The notes under the pieces were generated by a model, which did not search any database, had not been told where the DNA came from, and saw nothing but the letters and a program-made list of their open reading frames with translations. DNA of 10,137 bases, taken from positions 728-10,864 of the forward strand of contig DDSG01000080.1 in the NCBI GenBank assembly GCA_002343325.1, in the 5' to 3' direction. Below are positions 1-6,155 of this stretch, one piece after another. The position numbers and the translations under genes are program-made. Origin of the DNA: Phycisphaerales bacterium UBA2396 (GTDB lineage Bacteria > Planctomycetota > Phycisphaerae > Phycisphaerales > UBA1924). Numbering within the stretch: the first letter of the stretch is position 1; every line of letters begins with the position of its first letter.

Positions 1-927
1 CTCGACATCGCCCGCCGGGGCGACGGGCTGCGACTCTGGCGTGCTGACCGCACGATCATCGAAGGCAACACCATTCACGACGGTCGCGACGCGATCCTCT
101 GGTACTCGACAGGCGTCGTCGTCAGACGCAACGTCGCCTTCGACTGCCGATACGGCCTGCACCTCATGTTCAGCGACAGCGTCACGATCACCGACAACGA
201 GTTCTCACGCAACTCCGTCGGCATCTACCTCATGTACAGCACCGGCGTCGAGATCATCGGCAACCGACTCGTCCGAAACCGCGGCCCGAGCGGATACGGA
301 ATCGGCCTCAAGGAGACCGACCAGTTCAGCGTGCGGAGCAACCTCATCGTCGGCAACCGCTCGGGCGTCTACATCGACGGCTCGCCGTTCACCGACGCCA
401 AGCCCGGCGAGTTCACCCTCAACACCCTCGCCTACAACGACGTCGGCATCACGTTTCTCCCCTCGGCCCGCAACAACGAGCTCACCGAGAACAACTTCAT
501 CGACAACATCGATCAGGTCTCCGTCGCAGGGCGCGGCTCGCTCCAGGCCAACCGTTTCTGGAAAGGCGAGCGAGGCAACTTCTGGAGCGACTACACCGGA
601 TACGACCAGAATCGCGACGGCGTCGGTGACTTCGTCCACGAGTCGCAGACGCTCTTTGAGAACATGCTCGACCGCGAACCTTCGCTGCGGCTCTTTCTCT
701 TCAGCCCGGCTCAGCAGGCGGTGGAGTTCGTCGGGCGGGCGATTCCCGCGGTCCGCCCGGAACCCAAGTTCGTCGACGAAGTCCCGCTCATGAGGCCCGT
801 CCCGCTGCCCAAGGCCGCTCCCTCTGTCGCCGGTGCTGGGCTGGTCGCGACTTCGGGCGGGCTGCTCGCCGCCGGGTGCGGGCTGGTGTTTGTGGGGCGG
901 CGGGGAATGAAAGGAATCGGCCGATGA
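1..927 (+). CDS. nosD: NosD, periplasmic copper-site maturation protein of N2O reductase (5' truncated)
   Basis: The reading frame is open from base 1, so the signal peptide and N-terminal part lie outside the window; 308 residues are visible. NosD is a periplasmic right-handed beta-helix (CASH/parallel beta-helix family) protein. It works with the NosFY ABC transporter to assemble the CuZ copper-sulfide centre of nitrous oxide reductase. What is seen: repeated beta-helix rungs (for example 'NEFSRNSVGIYLMYS' and 'NNFIDNIDQVSV') and the family hallmark 'NFWSDYTGYDQNRDGVGD' near residues 194-211. The C-terminus carries a Gly/Ala/Leu/Val-rich hydrophobic segment at about residues 277-297, followed by a basic tail (GRRGMKGIGR), which looks like a membrane anchor. 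The stop codon overlaps the nosF start (ATGA). Family call is very secure; the anchor is inference. Confidence 0.95.
   Translation, partial: LDIARRGDGLRLWRADRTIIEGNTIHDGRDAILWYSTGVVVRRNVAFDCRYGLHLMFSDSVTITDNEFSRNSVGIYLMYSTGVEIIGNRLVRNRGPSGYGIGLKETDQFSVRSNLIVGNRSGVYIDGSPFTDAKPGEFTLNTLAYNDVGITFLPSARNNELTENNFIDNIDQVSVAGRGSLQANRFWKGERGNFWSDYTGYDQNRDGVGDFVHESQTLFENMLDREPSLRLFLFSPAQQAVEFVGRAIPAVRPEPKFVDEVPLMRPVPLPKAAPSVAGAGLVATSGGLLAAGCGLVFVGRRGMKGIGR
910..915 (+). promoter_or_regulatory. Shine-Dalgarno site that fixes the nosF start
   Basis: AAAGGA lies 8 bases before the ATG at 924. An upstream in-frame start at 876 would add 16 residues that do not belong to the ABC fold and would overlap nosD more deeply. 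The 924 start gives the normal ABC N-terminus (MILIENVTKRFG) and a 4-base overlap with nosD. Confidence 0.7.
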
Positions 928-1835
928 TCCTCATCGAAAACGTCACCAAGCGATTCGGCCGCGCGACCGCCGTGGACCACGCCTCGCTCAGCGTGCAGGC
1001 CGGCGAGAGTCTCGCCCTCTGGGGCGCCAACGGGGCCGGCAAGACCACCCTCATCCGCTGCGCCCTTGGGCTCTTGGACTTCAAGGGCACGATCACGATC
1101 GGGGGCATCGACGTCCGCCGTCGCGGCAAGCACGCCAGGCTTCTCGTCGGATATGTGCCGCAGGAACTGGGCTTCTACGACGATCTCGGCGTCGCCGAGG
1201 CGGTCGGCCTCTTCGCCAGGCTCAAGGGGCTCGGCAAGGTCGATCCCGCCTCGTCCCTCGCCCGGGTCGGGCTCGCTCGCGACGGGGGCAAGCGCATCCG
1301 CGAGCTCTCGGGCGGCATGAAGCAGCGCCTCGCCCTGGCGATCGCGCTCCTGGGCGACCCGCCCGTGCTCGTGCTCGACGAGGTCACCGCGAGCCTCGAC
1401 GCCGTCGGCCGAGGTGAGTTTGTCGGGCTTCTCAAGCGCCTGTCGGGCGAGGGGCGGACCATGCTCTTCGCCTCCCACAGGCTCGAAGAAGTCGCCAACC
1501 TCGCCGCCCGCGTCGCGAGGCTCGAACGAGGCCGCATCGTCTCCGTGGATCCCTGCCGCGACTTCATCCTCCGCGAGGGCGAGTCGCTGGCGCAGGGCGT
1601 CGTTCTGCGTCTCATGCTCGCTCCAGCCCTGCGTGAGCGAGCACTCGACTCGCTCCAGCGCAGCGGGTTCTTGCCGAAGCTCAACGGCGTCGGGGTGCTC
1701 GTGCCCGTGTCGCCCGAACACAAGGCCGCCCCCTTCCGCGTGCTCGCCGAGGCATCGATCACGATCGACGACTTCGAGCTCGTCACCGCAGCGCAGGCCG
1801 CCCAACTCGCCTCTCACGTGGAGACCCACGCATGA
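924..1835 (+). CDS. nosF: NosF, ABC transporter ATPase for N2O reductase maturation
   Basis: 303-residue cytoplasmic ABC ATPase that powers the NosY membrane subunit in NosDFY-dependent assembly of the copper-sulfide site of NosZ. Motifs in order: Walker A GANGAGKT (34-41), Q-loop Gln80, signature LSGGM (128-132), Walker B VLVLDEVT (148-155), D-loop SLDA (157-160) and H-switch His185. Val replaces the usual Pro after the catalytic Glu (LDEVT rather than LDEPT). The C-terminal ~90 residues after the nucleotide-binding domain match the accessory tail common in NosF and related ABC-2 ATPases. The start overlaps the nosD stop and the stop overlaps the nosY start, so translation is probably coupled. 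The ABC family is certain; the Nos assignment rests on its neighbours nosD, nosY and nosL. Confidence 0.95.
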   Translation: MILIENVTKRFGRATAVDHASLSVQAGESLALWGANGAGKTTLIRCALGLLDFKGTITIGGIDVRRRGKHARLLVGYVPQELGFYDDLGVAEAVGLFARLKGLGKVDPASSLARVGLARDGGKRIRELSGGMKQRLALAIALLGDPPVLVLDEVTASLDAVGRGEFVGLLKRLSGEGRTMLFASHRLEEVANLAARVARLERGRIVSVDPCRDFILREGESLAQGVVLRLMLAPALRERALDSLQRSGFLPKLNGVGVLVPVSPEHKAAPFRVLAEASITIDDFELVTAAQAAQLASHVETHA

Positions 1836-2716
1836 CCACGCTCGCTCCCACGATCCCCGCTGCGCTCACGACCCGCCGACCGCCGGGGCTCTTCGCCAAC
1901 ACCGCCACCCTGGCCGGGCGCGAGTTCCGCGATGCCCTTCGCAGCCGCTGGTTTCTTCTCTACACCCTCGCGTTCGCCGTGCTCGGTCTGGCGGTCTCGT
2001 TCGTCTCCGCCGCCGGCACGGGGTCGGGCGGCCTCTCGGGCTTCGGCCGAACAACCGCCGGCCTGATCAACCTCGTGCTGCTCGTCGTTCCCCTCATGGC
2101 CATGACCGCGGGCGCCGGCTCCATCGCCTCCGATCGCGAACGCGGCATGCTCGCCTACGTCCTTTCCCAGCCCGTTTTGCGGATCGAGGTGCTTCTCGGC
2201 AAGTATCTCGGCCTGGCCGGTGCCCTGCTCGCCTGCCTCACTCTCGGTCTTGGACTCTGCGCCGCGATTCTCGGCGTCAAGGGCCTCAAGACCAGCCCGG
2301 AGAGCGTGCTCTGGCTCGCGGGGCTCTCGTTCCTCCTCGCCCTGAGCATGCTCAGCGTCGGATTCCTGATCTCCTCGATCGCCCGCCGATCCTCCGCAGC
2401 CGTCGGCACCGCCATCTTCGTTTGGCTCGCCCTCGTCTTCGTCTCCGATCTGGCGCTCATGGCGGGTCAGATGGCCATGCGGATGCGCATCGAGACGCTC
2501 CTGGCCTGGGCGATCGCCAACCCGCTCCAAGTCTTCAAGATGTGGTCTCTCCACGCCGTTGACGCGAGCCTCGACGTGCTGGGCCCCGCCGGGCTCTACG
2601 CCGTCGAGGAATACGGCCGCGGGCTTCATGCCATCTTCGGGGCCGCCCTCGCCGCCTGGATCATCCTCCCGCTCGTTCTCGCCTCGCTGCTGCTCTCACG
2701 GAGGTCTCCGCTATGA
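1832..2716 (+). CDS. nosY: NosY, ABC-2 type permease of the NosDFY complex
   Basis: 294-residue inner-membrane permease that pairs with NosF. Six hydrophobic segments are visible at about residues 41-60, 79-97, 123-147, 158-183, 191-211 and 267-289. The cytoplasmic 'SDRERGMLAYVLSQPVLR' segment (about 100-117) and the 'ANPLQVFKMWSLHAVD...LGPAGLYA' segment (229-257) are typical of NosY and related ABC-2 permeases. A long external loop (about 212-266) separates the last two helices, as in NosY proteins that contact NosD. The start overlaps the nosF stop by 4 bases, with GGAGA 7 bases upstream. The stop overlaps the nosL start. Confidence 0.94.
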   Translation: MTTLAPTIPAALTTRRPPGLFANTATLAGREFRDALRSRWFLLYTLAFAVLGLAVSFVSAAGTGSGGLSGFGRTTAGLINLVLLVVPLMAMTAGAGSIASDRERGMLAYVLSQPVLRIEVLLGKYLGLAGALLACLTLGLGLCAAILGVKGLKTSPESVLWLAGLSFLLALSMLSVGFLISSIARRSSAAVGTAIFVWLALVFVSDLALMAGQMAMRMRIETLLAWAIANPLQVFKMWSLHAVDASLDVLGPAGLYAVEEYGRGLHAIFGAALAAWIILPLVLASLLLSRRSPL

Positions 2717-3210
2717 ACGCTCTCCGATCGTCCTTCCTGCTCGTTGGCTTTGTGGTTGCCGGGTGCGAGGCTCCCCTTCTGACCGGGCCTCCCACGCTCC
2801 GCCCGGGCCGCGACGAGTGCCGCGAGTGCGGGATGCTCATCAACGAGGACCGCTGCTCGTCGGCGAGCATCCTCGACGACCGGGGTCGGCGCATGTACGC
2901 ACACTTCGATGACCTGGGCTGCATGCTCGACATCGAGCGCATGGACTCCTCTCTGCCCTCCGTGGTCGAGCGACACGTCCGCGACTACACGACGCGCGAG
3001 TGGACCCGGGCGGAACAGGCCTGGTACGTCGCCTCAAATCCCGATCGTGTCCGCACGCCCATGGGATCGGGCCTGGTCGCTTTCGCCACGCGAGACGCCG
3101 CCGCGGCCCACGCGAAGGAGCACGAAGGGGTCGTCATGACCTTCCAGGACCTCGTCGCCCACCGAAAGGCCTGGATGGAAAGCCGCTACGGCAAGCCCGA
3201 TCCTCGCTAA
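2713..3210 (+). CDS. nosL: NosL, copper-chaperone lipoprotein for N2O reductase
   Basis: 165-residue outer-face lipoprotein that delivers Cu(I) to the NosDFY/NosZ maturation system. It begins with a short hydrophobic signal ending in a lipobox (VVAGC, lipidated Cys18). Next come the family metal-binding motif CRECGM (36-41), 'FDDLGCM' (65-71) and the C-terminal 'TPMGSGLVAF' block (115-124) that are characteristic of NosL. Length is normal for the family. GGAGG (2700-2704) sits 8 bases before the ATG, which overlaps the nosY stop as ATGA. It closes the nosDFYL core, and the next gene, an Rrf2 regulator, follows after only 22 bases. Confidence 0.95.
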   Translation: MNALRSSFLLVGFVVAGCEAPLLTGPPTLRPGRDECRECGMLINEDRCSSASILDDRGRRMYAHFDDLGCMLDIERMDSSLPSVVERHVRDYTTREWTRAEQAWYVASNPDRVRTPMGSGLVAFATRDAAAAHAKEHEGVVMTFQDLVAHRKAWMESRYGKPDPR

Positions 3211-3232
3211 CGCCCGACCAAGGAGCCTTCGC

Positions 3233-3691
3233 ATGCTCTCGCAATCGGTGGAATACGCGCTCCGAGCCATGAGCCATCTCGCCACAAAGCAAGGCAGCTC
3301 CGCGAGCGCCTTGGCGATCTCGCAGATCACCCGCGTGCCGCACGGCTACCTCTCCAAGATCATGAGGTCTCTCGTGCGGGCGAACCTCGTGCGGTCGTTC
3401 CGCGGCCCCAACGGGGGGTTCGTGCTCGCCAGGGATCCGACGGGCATCACCGTGCTCGACATCGTCAACGCCGTGGACCCCATCAAGCGGATCCTCTCCT
3501 GCCCCCTCGACAACCCGCTTCACATGACGCTCTGCCCACTCCACAAGTGCCTCGACGACGCGGTGCAGCGGATGCAGGATGTGTTCCGCAGCACAACGCT
3601 GGCCAGCGTGCTCGACGCCGCGGGGCACGCCGGTGCCTGCCGATCACTCTTCCCCATGATGCCCACCCTGCGCAAGGAGGATCACGCATGA
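3233..3691 (+). CDS. Rrf2-family Fe-S/NO-type transcriptional regulator (first copy)
   Basis: 152-residue Rrf2-family regulator, the family that includes NsrR, IscR and RirA. The N-terminal winged helix holds the recognition region 'VPHGYLSKIMRSLV' and wing 'RGPNGGF' (about 35-63). The cysteine cluster expected to bind an iron-sulfur cluster is C90-X10-C101-X4-C106, with an additional Cys136 in 'ACRSL' near the C-terminus. The C-X10-C spacing is wider than the roughly C-X5-C-X5-C of IscR/NsrR. AAGGAG (3220-3225) lies 7 bases upstream. The stop overlaps the start of ric. Given ric and the nos genes, a NO- or redox-sensing repressor role (NsrR-like) is likely, but the ligand is inferred. It is a paralog of the gene at 5649-6098. 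Confidence 0.92.
   Translation: MLSQSVEYALRAMSHLATKQGSSASALAISQITRVPHGYLSKIMRSLVRANLVRSFRGPNGGFVLARDPTGITVLDIVNAVDPIKRILSCPLDNPLHMTLCPLHKCLDDAVQRMQDVFRSTTLASVLDAAGHAGACRSLFPMMPTLRKEDHA
3674..3680 (+). promoter_or_regulatory. Shine-Dalgarno site that fixes the ric start
   Basis: AAGGAGG lies 7 bases before the ATG at 3688. The same frame is open upstream to 3547 but would overlap the Rrf2 gene by about 145 bases and encode an Arg/Ala-rich shadow. The 3688 start gives the expected short N-terminal domain of RIC proteins. Confidence 0.8.
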
Positions 3692-4431
3692 ATGCCCACG
3701 CCGACCTGTGCACGCCCATCGGCGAGCTCGCCCGCGCCGATGCGACACTGCTCCCCATCTTCGAGCGATTCGGGCTCGACTACTGCTGCCGCGGGCGTGA
3801 CACGCTCGCCGAGGCCTGCCTGCGTGCCGGGGTTGATCTCGCTCAGGTTCTCGGCGCCATCGCCGAGGAACCCAGGCCCGAGCATGTGCCGCCGCATGAC
3901 TCGATGACCGTGCTGTGCGACCAGATCGAGGCCACGCACCACGCCTTCGCCAGGCAGTGCTTCGATCGGCTCGATCATCTCATCCCCAAGATCGCCGAGG
4001 TGCACGGCCCGAGTTCGCCCGGGCTCACCGAACTCTCGCTCGTCTACGCCGACCTGCGCGAGGAAATGCTCGATCACATGGTCCGCGAGGAGCGTGTGCT
4101 CTTCCCCTGGCTGCGGCGTCTGGAAGCGCCGCACCGCCTCGAGAGCGGTCCGCCATGGAGTGTTCGCCGACCCATCGACTGCATGATCCACGATCACGAT
4201 CGAGTCGCCGCCGCCTTCGCCAGGATCCGTGCTCTCACGTCCCCCGAGCGGTTGCCGGTCAATGCCTGTCTCTCGATCACCGCGGCCGTGAGCACCCTGC
4301 GCGAGCTCGAACGCGACACGCACCTGCACATTCACAAGGAGAACAACATCCTCTTCCCCGCGGGTGTCGCCGCCGAGAAGGCCAAGGCCGCGATCCGTAC
4401 GCGGACCCCCGCCCAGGGAGCGACCCCATGA
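3688..4431 (+). CDS. ric: RIC di-iron protein for repair of iron-sulfur clusters (YtfE/ScdA/DnrN family)
   Basis: 247-residue cytoplasmic protein that restores Fe-S clusters damaged by nitric oxide or oxidative stress. An N-terminal ScdA-type domain carries the signature DYCCRG (31-36, Cys33-Cys34). It is followed by a hemerythrin-like four-helix bundle with candidate di-iron ligands His84/85, His106, His130 and Glu134 (HMVREE), His168/170, and His214 with Glu218 (HIHKENN). This matches the His5-Glu2 ligand pattern known for YtfE, and the H-X3-E pairs are seen directly. Length is normal, slightly longer than E. coli YtfE. Both ends overlap neighbours by 4 bases. Control by the upstream Rrf2 protein is plausible because NsrR represses ytfE in other bacteria. 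The older names dnrN, scdA and ytfE apply to the same family. Confidence 0.95.
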   Translation: MNAHADLCTPIGELARADATLLPIFERFGLDYCCRGRDTLAEACLRAGVDLAQVLGAIAEEPRPEHVPPHDSMTVLCDQIEATHHAFARQCFDRLDHLIPKIAEVHGPSSPGLTELSLVYADLREEMLDHMVREERVLFPWLRRLEAPHRLESGPPWSVRRPIDCMIHDHDRVAAAFARIRALTSPERLPVNACLSITAAVSTLRELERDTHLHIHKENNILFPAGVAAEKAKAAIRTRTPAQGATP

Positions 4432-4877
4432 TCGACCGCCTGCTGATCATCGCTCATCTGCTCGGCTCGGCCGTCTGGGTCGGGGGGCATGTGGTGGTGC
4501 TCGCTGTGGTCGTTCCGGCCGCACGCCGGGCCGGGTCGGCCCAGCCCGTCATCGACTTCGAGCGCGCGTTCGGCAGGCCCGCGATGGTCGCCCTCGCGGT
4601 CCAGCTCATCACCGGGCTGTGGCTCACCCGGCGGTGGATCCCGTCGCTCTCGGAGACCTTCACAAACCCCTCGCCCTCGTCGCACCTCATCCTCGTGAAG
4701 GTCTTCCTTCTCGTCGCGTCCGCGGCCTTCGGGGCGCACGCCGCCCATCGCATCCTCCCCTCGCTCACCTTTGAAACGCTCACACGCTTCGTCCGCCATG
4801 CCTGGATCGTCATGCTCCTCGCCGTGCTTCTCGTCGTCTGCGGCGTGGGTGTGCGCACCGGAGGGTTGTTCACGTGA
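4428..4877 (+). CDS. CopD-like four-helix membrane protein
   Basis: 149-residue integral membrane protein with four hydrophobic helices at about 5-30, 51-68, 87-106 and 122-144. The first helix begins 'AHLLGSAVWVGGH' (9-21), the signature of small CopD/COG1981-like membrane proteins. Other histidines near membrane ends are His104, His107 and His124, so heme or copper ligation is possible but unproven. GGGAG (4416-4420) lies 7 bases before the ATG at 4428. The ATG overlaps the ric stop, and the stop overlaps the next gene's GTG. I ignored the longer open frame upstream, which runs antiphase through ric. Its position between ric and a cysteine-rich lipoprotein suggests metal or heme handling during denitrification. 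Family assignment is moderate and the function is unknown. Confidence 0.8.
   Translation: MIDRLLIIAHLLGSAVWVGGHVVVLAVVVPAARRAGSAQPVIDFERAFGRPAMVALAVQLITGLWLTRRWIPSLSETFTNPSPSSHLILVKVFLLVASAAFGAHAAHRILPSLTFETLTRFVRHAWIVMLLAVLLVVCGVGVRTGGLFT
4860..4865 (+). promoter_or_regulatory. Shine-Dalgarno site supporting a GTG start
   Basis: GGAGGG lies 8 bases before GTG 4874, supporting GTG as the start of the lipoprotein. That start is also the only one giving a complete signal peptide with lipobox. Confidence 0.7.
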
Positions 4878-5539
4878 TCCGCCGCTACCTCGTCCTGGCC
4901 ATCCTGCCCGTTGCCCTCCTCCTTGGTGCCTGCGCCGCAACGCCCAGCGCCGAACCGTCGGCATCCCCCCCTTCGGGCGACGGCTACTACCTCCCGACGT
5001 GCGCGGCGTGCGACACCCTGCTCGGCACGCGGGGCGAAGCGTTGGACGTGGTGCATCGCGGCCGCGCCTTGCGGTTCTGCACGCAGGCCTGCGCCGACCG
5101 CGTCCGCACGGATCCGGACGGCGTGCACGCATTCGCCGACGCCAAGATGCGCGACGACCAACGGTCGCACTACCCACTGGACACGTCGATCGTCTCGGGA
5201 GTGTCCCTCGGGCCGGCCCCGATCGAGGTCATCGTGGGCAATCGGCTCTTCCGGCTGGCGTCGCGGGACGAAGTAGCCCCGCTGCTGCGAGACTCCAAGG
5301 TCGTCTTCGAGAGGCTCGATCGGGCGGTGTGCGAGGCGCAGTCACCCCGCTACGCGATGCAGCACAAATGCCCTGTACAGGGTGATATCTTGCCGGGCGA
5401 CACGATGATCGATCTGGTGGTCGCAAACCGCATGATCCGAGTGTGTTGCCGCCGGTGCGAGGTGATGGTGCGTGCGCGACCCTACCAGTACTTGGGCATG
5501 ATCGACTACGCCAATCGGTCCAAGACGGAGGCCCATTGA
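4874..5539 (+). CDS. Lipoprotein with two YHS/TRASH-like cysteine modules (NosL-like metal binder?)
   Basis: 221-residue predicted lipoprotein starting with GTG that overlaps the previous stop (GTGA). The signal peptide ends in a lipobox (LGAC, Cys20), followed by a Pro/Ser/Ala linker. Module 1 (about 40-95) has Cys43-X2-Cys46-X22-Cys69-X3-Cys73, a TRASH/YHS-like arrangement. Module 2 (about 163-210) has 'KCPVQG' (Cys166) and 'VCCRRCEVMVRARPYQYL' (Cys191, Cys192, Cys195), which closely resembles a YHS domain of the CPVxG...FCC..C....DPxxYL type. Cys153 lies just before it. YHS and TRASH domains bind heavy metals such as copper. The layout (lipid anchor, CxxC, dG-x-F-x-C) also echoes NosL distantly. 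It is inferred to carry copper or another metal outside the cytoplasm as part of the nos/ric unit. I do not recognise a named gene. Confidence 0.85.
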   Translation: MIRRYLVLAILPVALLLGACAATPSAEPSASPPSGDGYYLPTCAACDTLLGTRGEALDVVHRGRALRFCTQACADRVRTDPDGVHAFADAKMRDDQRSHYPLDTSIVSGVSLGPAPIEVIVGNRLFRLASRDEVAPLLRDSKVVFERLDRAVCEAQSPRYAMQHKCPVQGDILPGDTMIDLVVANRMIRVCCRRCEVMVRARPYQYLGMIDYANRSKTEAH

Positions 5540-5554
5540 GCGGACCAGAAGATC

Positions 5555-5577
5555 GGATATCTGGGTATGATATATCC
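5555..5577 (+). promoter_or_regulatory. Candidate promoter/operator upstream of the second Rrf2 gene
   Basis: A perfect 6-base inverted repeat, GGATAT (5555-5560) and ATATCC (5572-5577), is separated by 11 bases and lies in a markedly AT-rich patch of otherwise GC-rich DNA. A third half-site-like GTATCC follows at 5578-5583. Within the spacer, TATGAT (5566-5571) differs from the -10 consensus at one base; no convincing -35 is seen at normal spacing. The patch lies about 70 bases before the ATG at 5649, in the only sizeable gap of the nos/ric region. An Rrf2 dimer site covering the -10 box, giving autorepression, is inferred. Confidence 0.5.
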
Positions 5578-5648
5578 GTATCCGCCGGTACGAGGATCGG
5601 CCGCCCGTCGGGAAGCCCCTCACCATCGCCGCGGTTGTGGACGCATTC

Positions 5649-6098
5649 ATGCTCTCACAGACCATCGAATACGCCTTGCGGGCGATGATTTATCTGGCGT
5701 CGCTGGGCGAAAAGGGGTCGGCCAACAGCGAGTCGGTCGCGCGCGTCACCAAGGTTCCCCGGGGATACCTGTCCAAGGTGATGCGTGACCTCGTGCTGAG
5801 CGGGCTGATCGGGTCGCAGCGGGGGCCCAACGGCGGTTTCACGCTCGCACGCTCGCCCAAGGACATCTCGATCCTTGACGTCGTGAACGCGGTGGACCCC
5901 ATCGGGAGGATCAACGCATGCCCGTTGGGCAATCCCGCCCATATCGAGCTCTGCCCGCTGCACAAGCGGATGGACGATGCGTTGGCGTCGGTCGAGCGCG
6001 AGTTTGCGCGCACAAGCCTGGCCGAGATCATCGAGACCTCGATCCGAGCCAAGGGGAGCTGCCGTTCTCTGGTGCATGTCACGGTGAAGGGTCGCTAG
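5649..6098 (+). CDS. Rrf2-family transcriptional regulator (second copy, altered cysteine cluster)
   Basis: 149-residue Rrf2 regulator that is clearly a paralog of the protein at 3233-3691. The shared blocks are 'EYALRAM', 'GYLSK.MR.LV', 'RGPNGGF', 'NAVDPI.RI', 'CPL.NP.H..LCPLHK' and a C-terminal 'CRSL'. The winged helix is intact. The cysteines are C91-X10-C102 and Cys138; the position of the first copy's third cluster cysteine is Arg107 (CPLHKR instead of CPLHKC). The ATG at 5649 is chosen because it starts 'MLSQ.(I/V)EYALRAM' exactly like the paralog; an in-frame GTG at 5637 would add four residues. The Shine-Dalgarno is weak. It has its own upstream operator-like element. Either Cys138 completes the cluster, or this copy binds a different or more labile cofactor. 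Confidence 0.92.
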   Translation: MLSQTIEYALRAMIYLASLGEKGSANSESVARVTKVPRGYLSKVMRDLVLSGLIGSQRGPNGGFTLARSPKDISILDVVNAVDPIGRINACPLGNPAHIELCPLHKRMDDALASVEREFARTSLAEIIETSIRAKGSCRSLVHVTVKGR

Positions 6099-6124
6099 AG
6101 ACACCGCGCCGGCACGGAACAAAA

Positions 6125-6148
6125 AAACCCCGGACGATGCCGGGGTTT
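6125..6148 (-). terminator. Terminator of the tRNA gene, possibly bidirectional
   Basis: AAACCCCGG (6125-6133) pairs perfectly with CCGGGGTTT (6140-6148) around a 6-base loop. Read on the minus strand it is followed by seven T residues (complement of 6121-6127), a textbook intrinsic terminator 8 bases beyond the tRNA. On the plus strand the T-run is short (TTTGTT), so it may also stop transcription from the Rrf2 gene, whose stop is 26 bases upstream, but less efficiently. Confidence 0.88.
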
Positions 6149-6155
6149 GTTCGAC

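Noticed and set aside
711..1829. Long minus-strand open frame opposite nosF (372 codons), and similar ones at 1814-2629, 3682-4335 and 4332-5177
   Set aside because: They lie opposite clearly conserved genes, their products are Arg/Glu/Gly-rich low-complexity without domains, and GC-rich DNA produces such frames by chance.
5371..5382. Perfect 12-base palindrome CCCTGTACAGGG
   Set aside because: It lies inside the lipoprotein coding sequence, at conserved YHS-module codons, so it is probably incidental; no promoter is nearby.
5637..5648. Upstream GTG start for the second Rrf2 gene
   Set aside because: The ATG at 5649 reproduces the paralog's N-terminus exactly (MLSQ..EYALRAM); the four extra residues have no counterpart.
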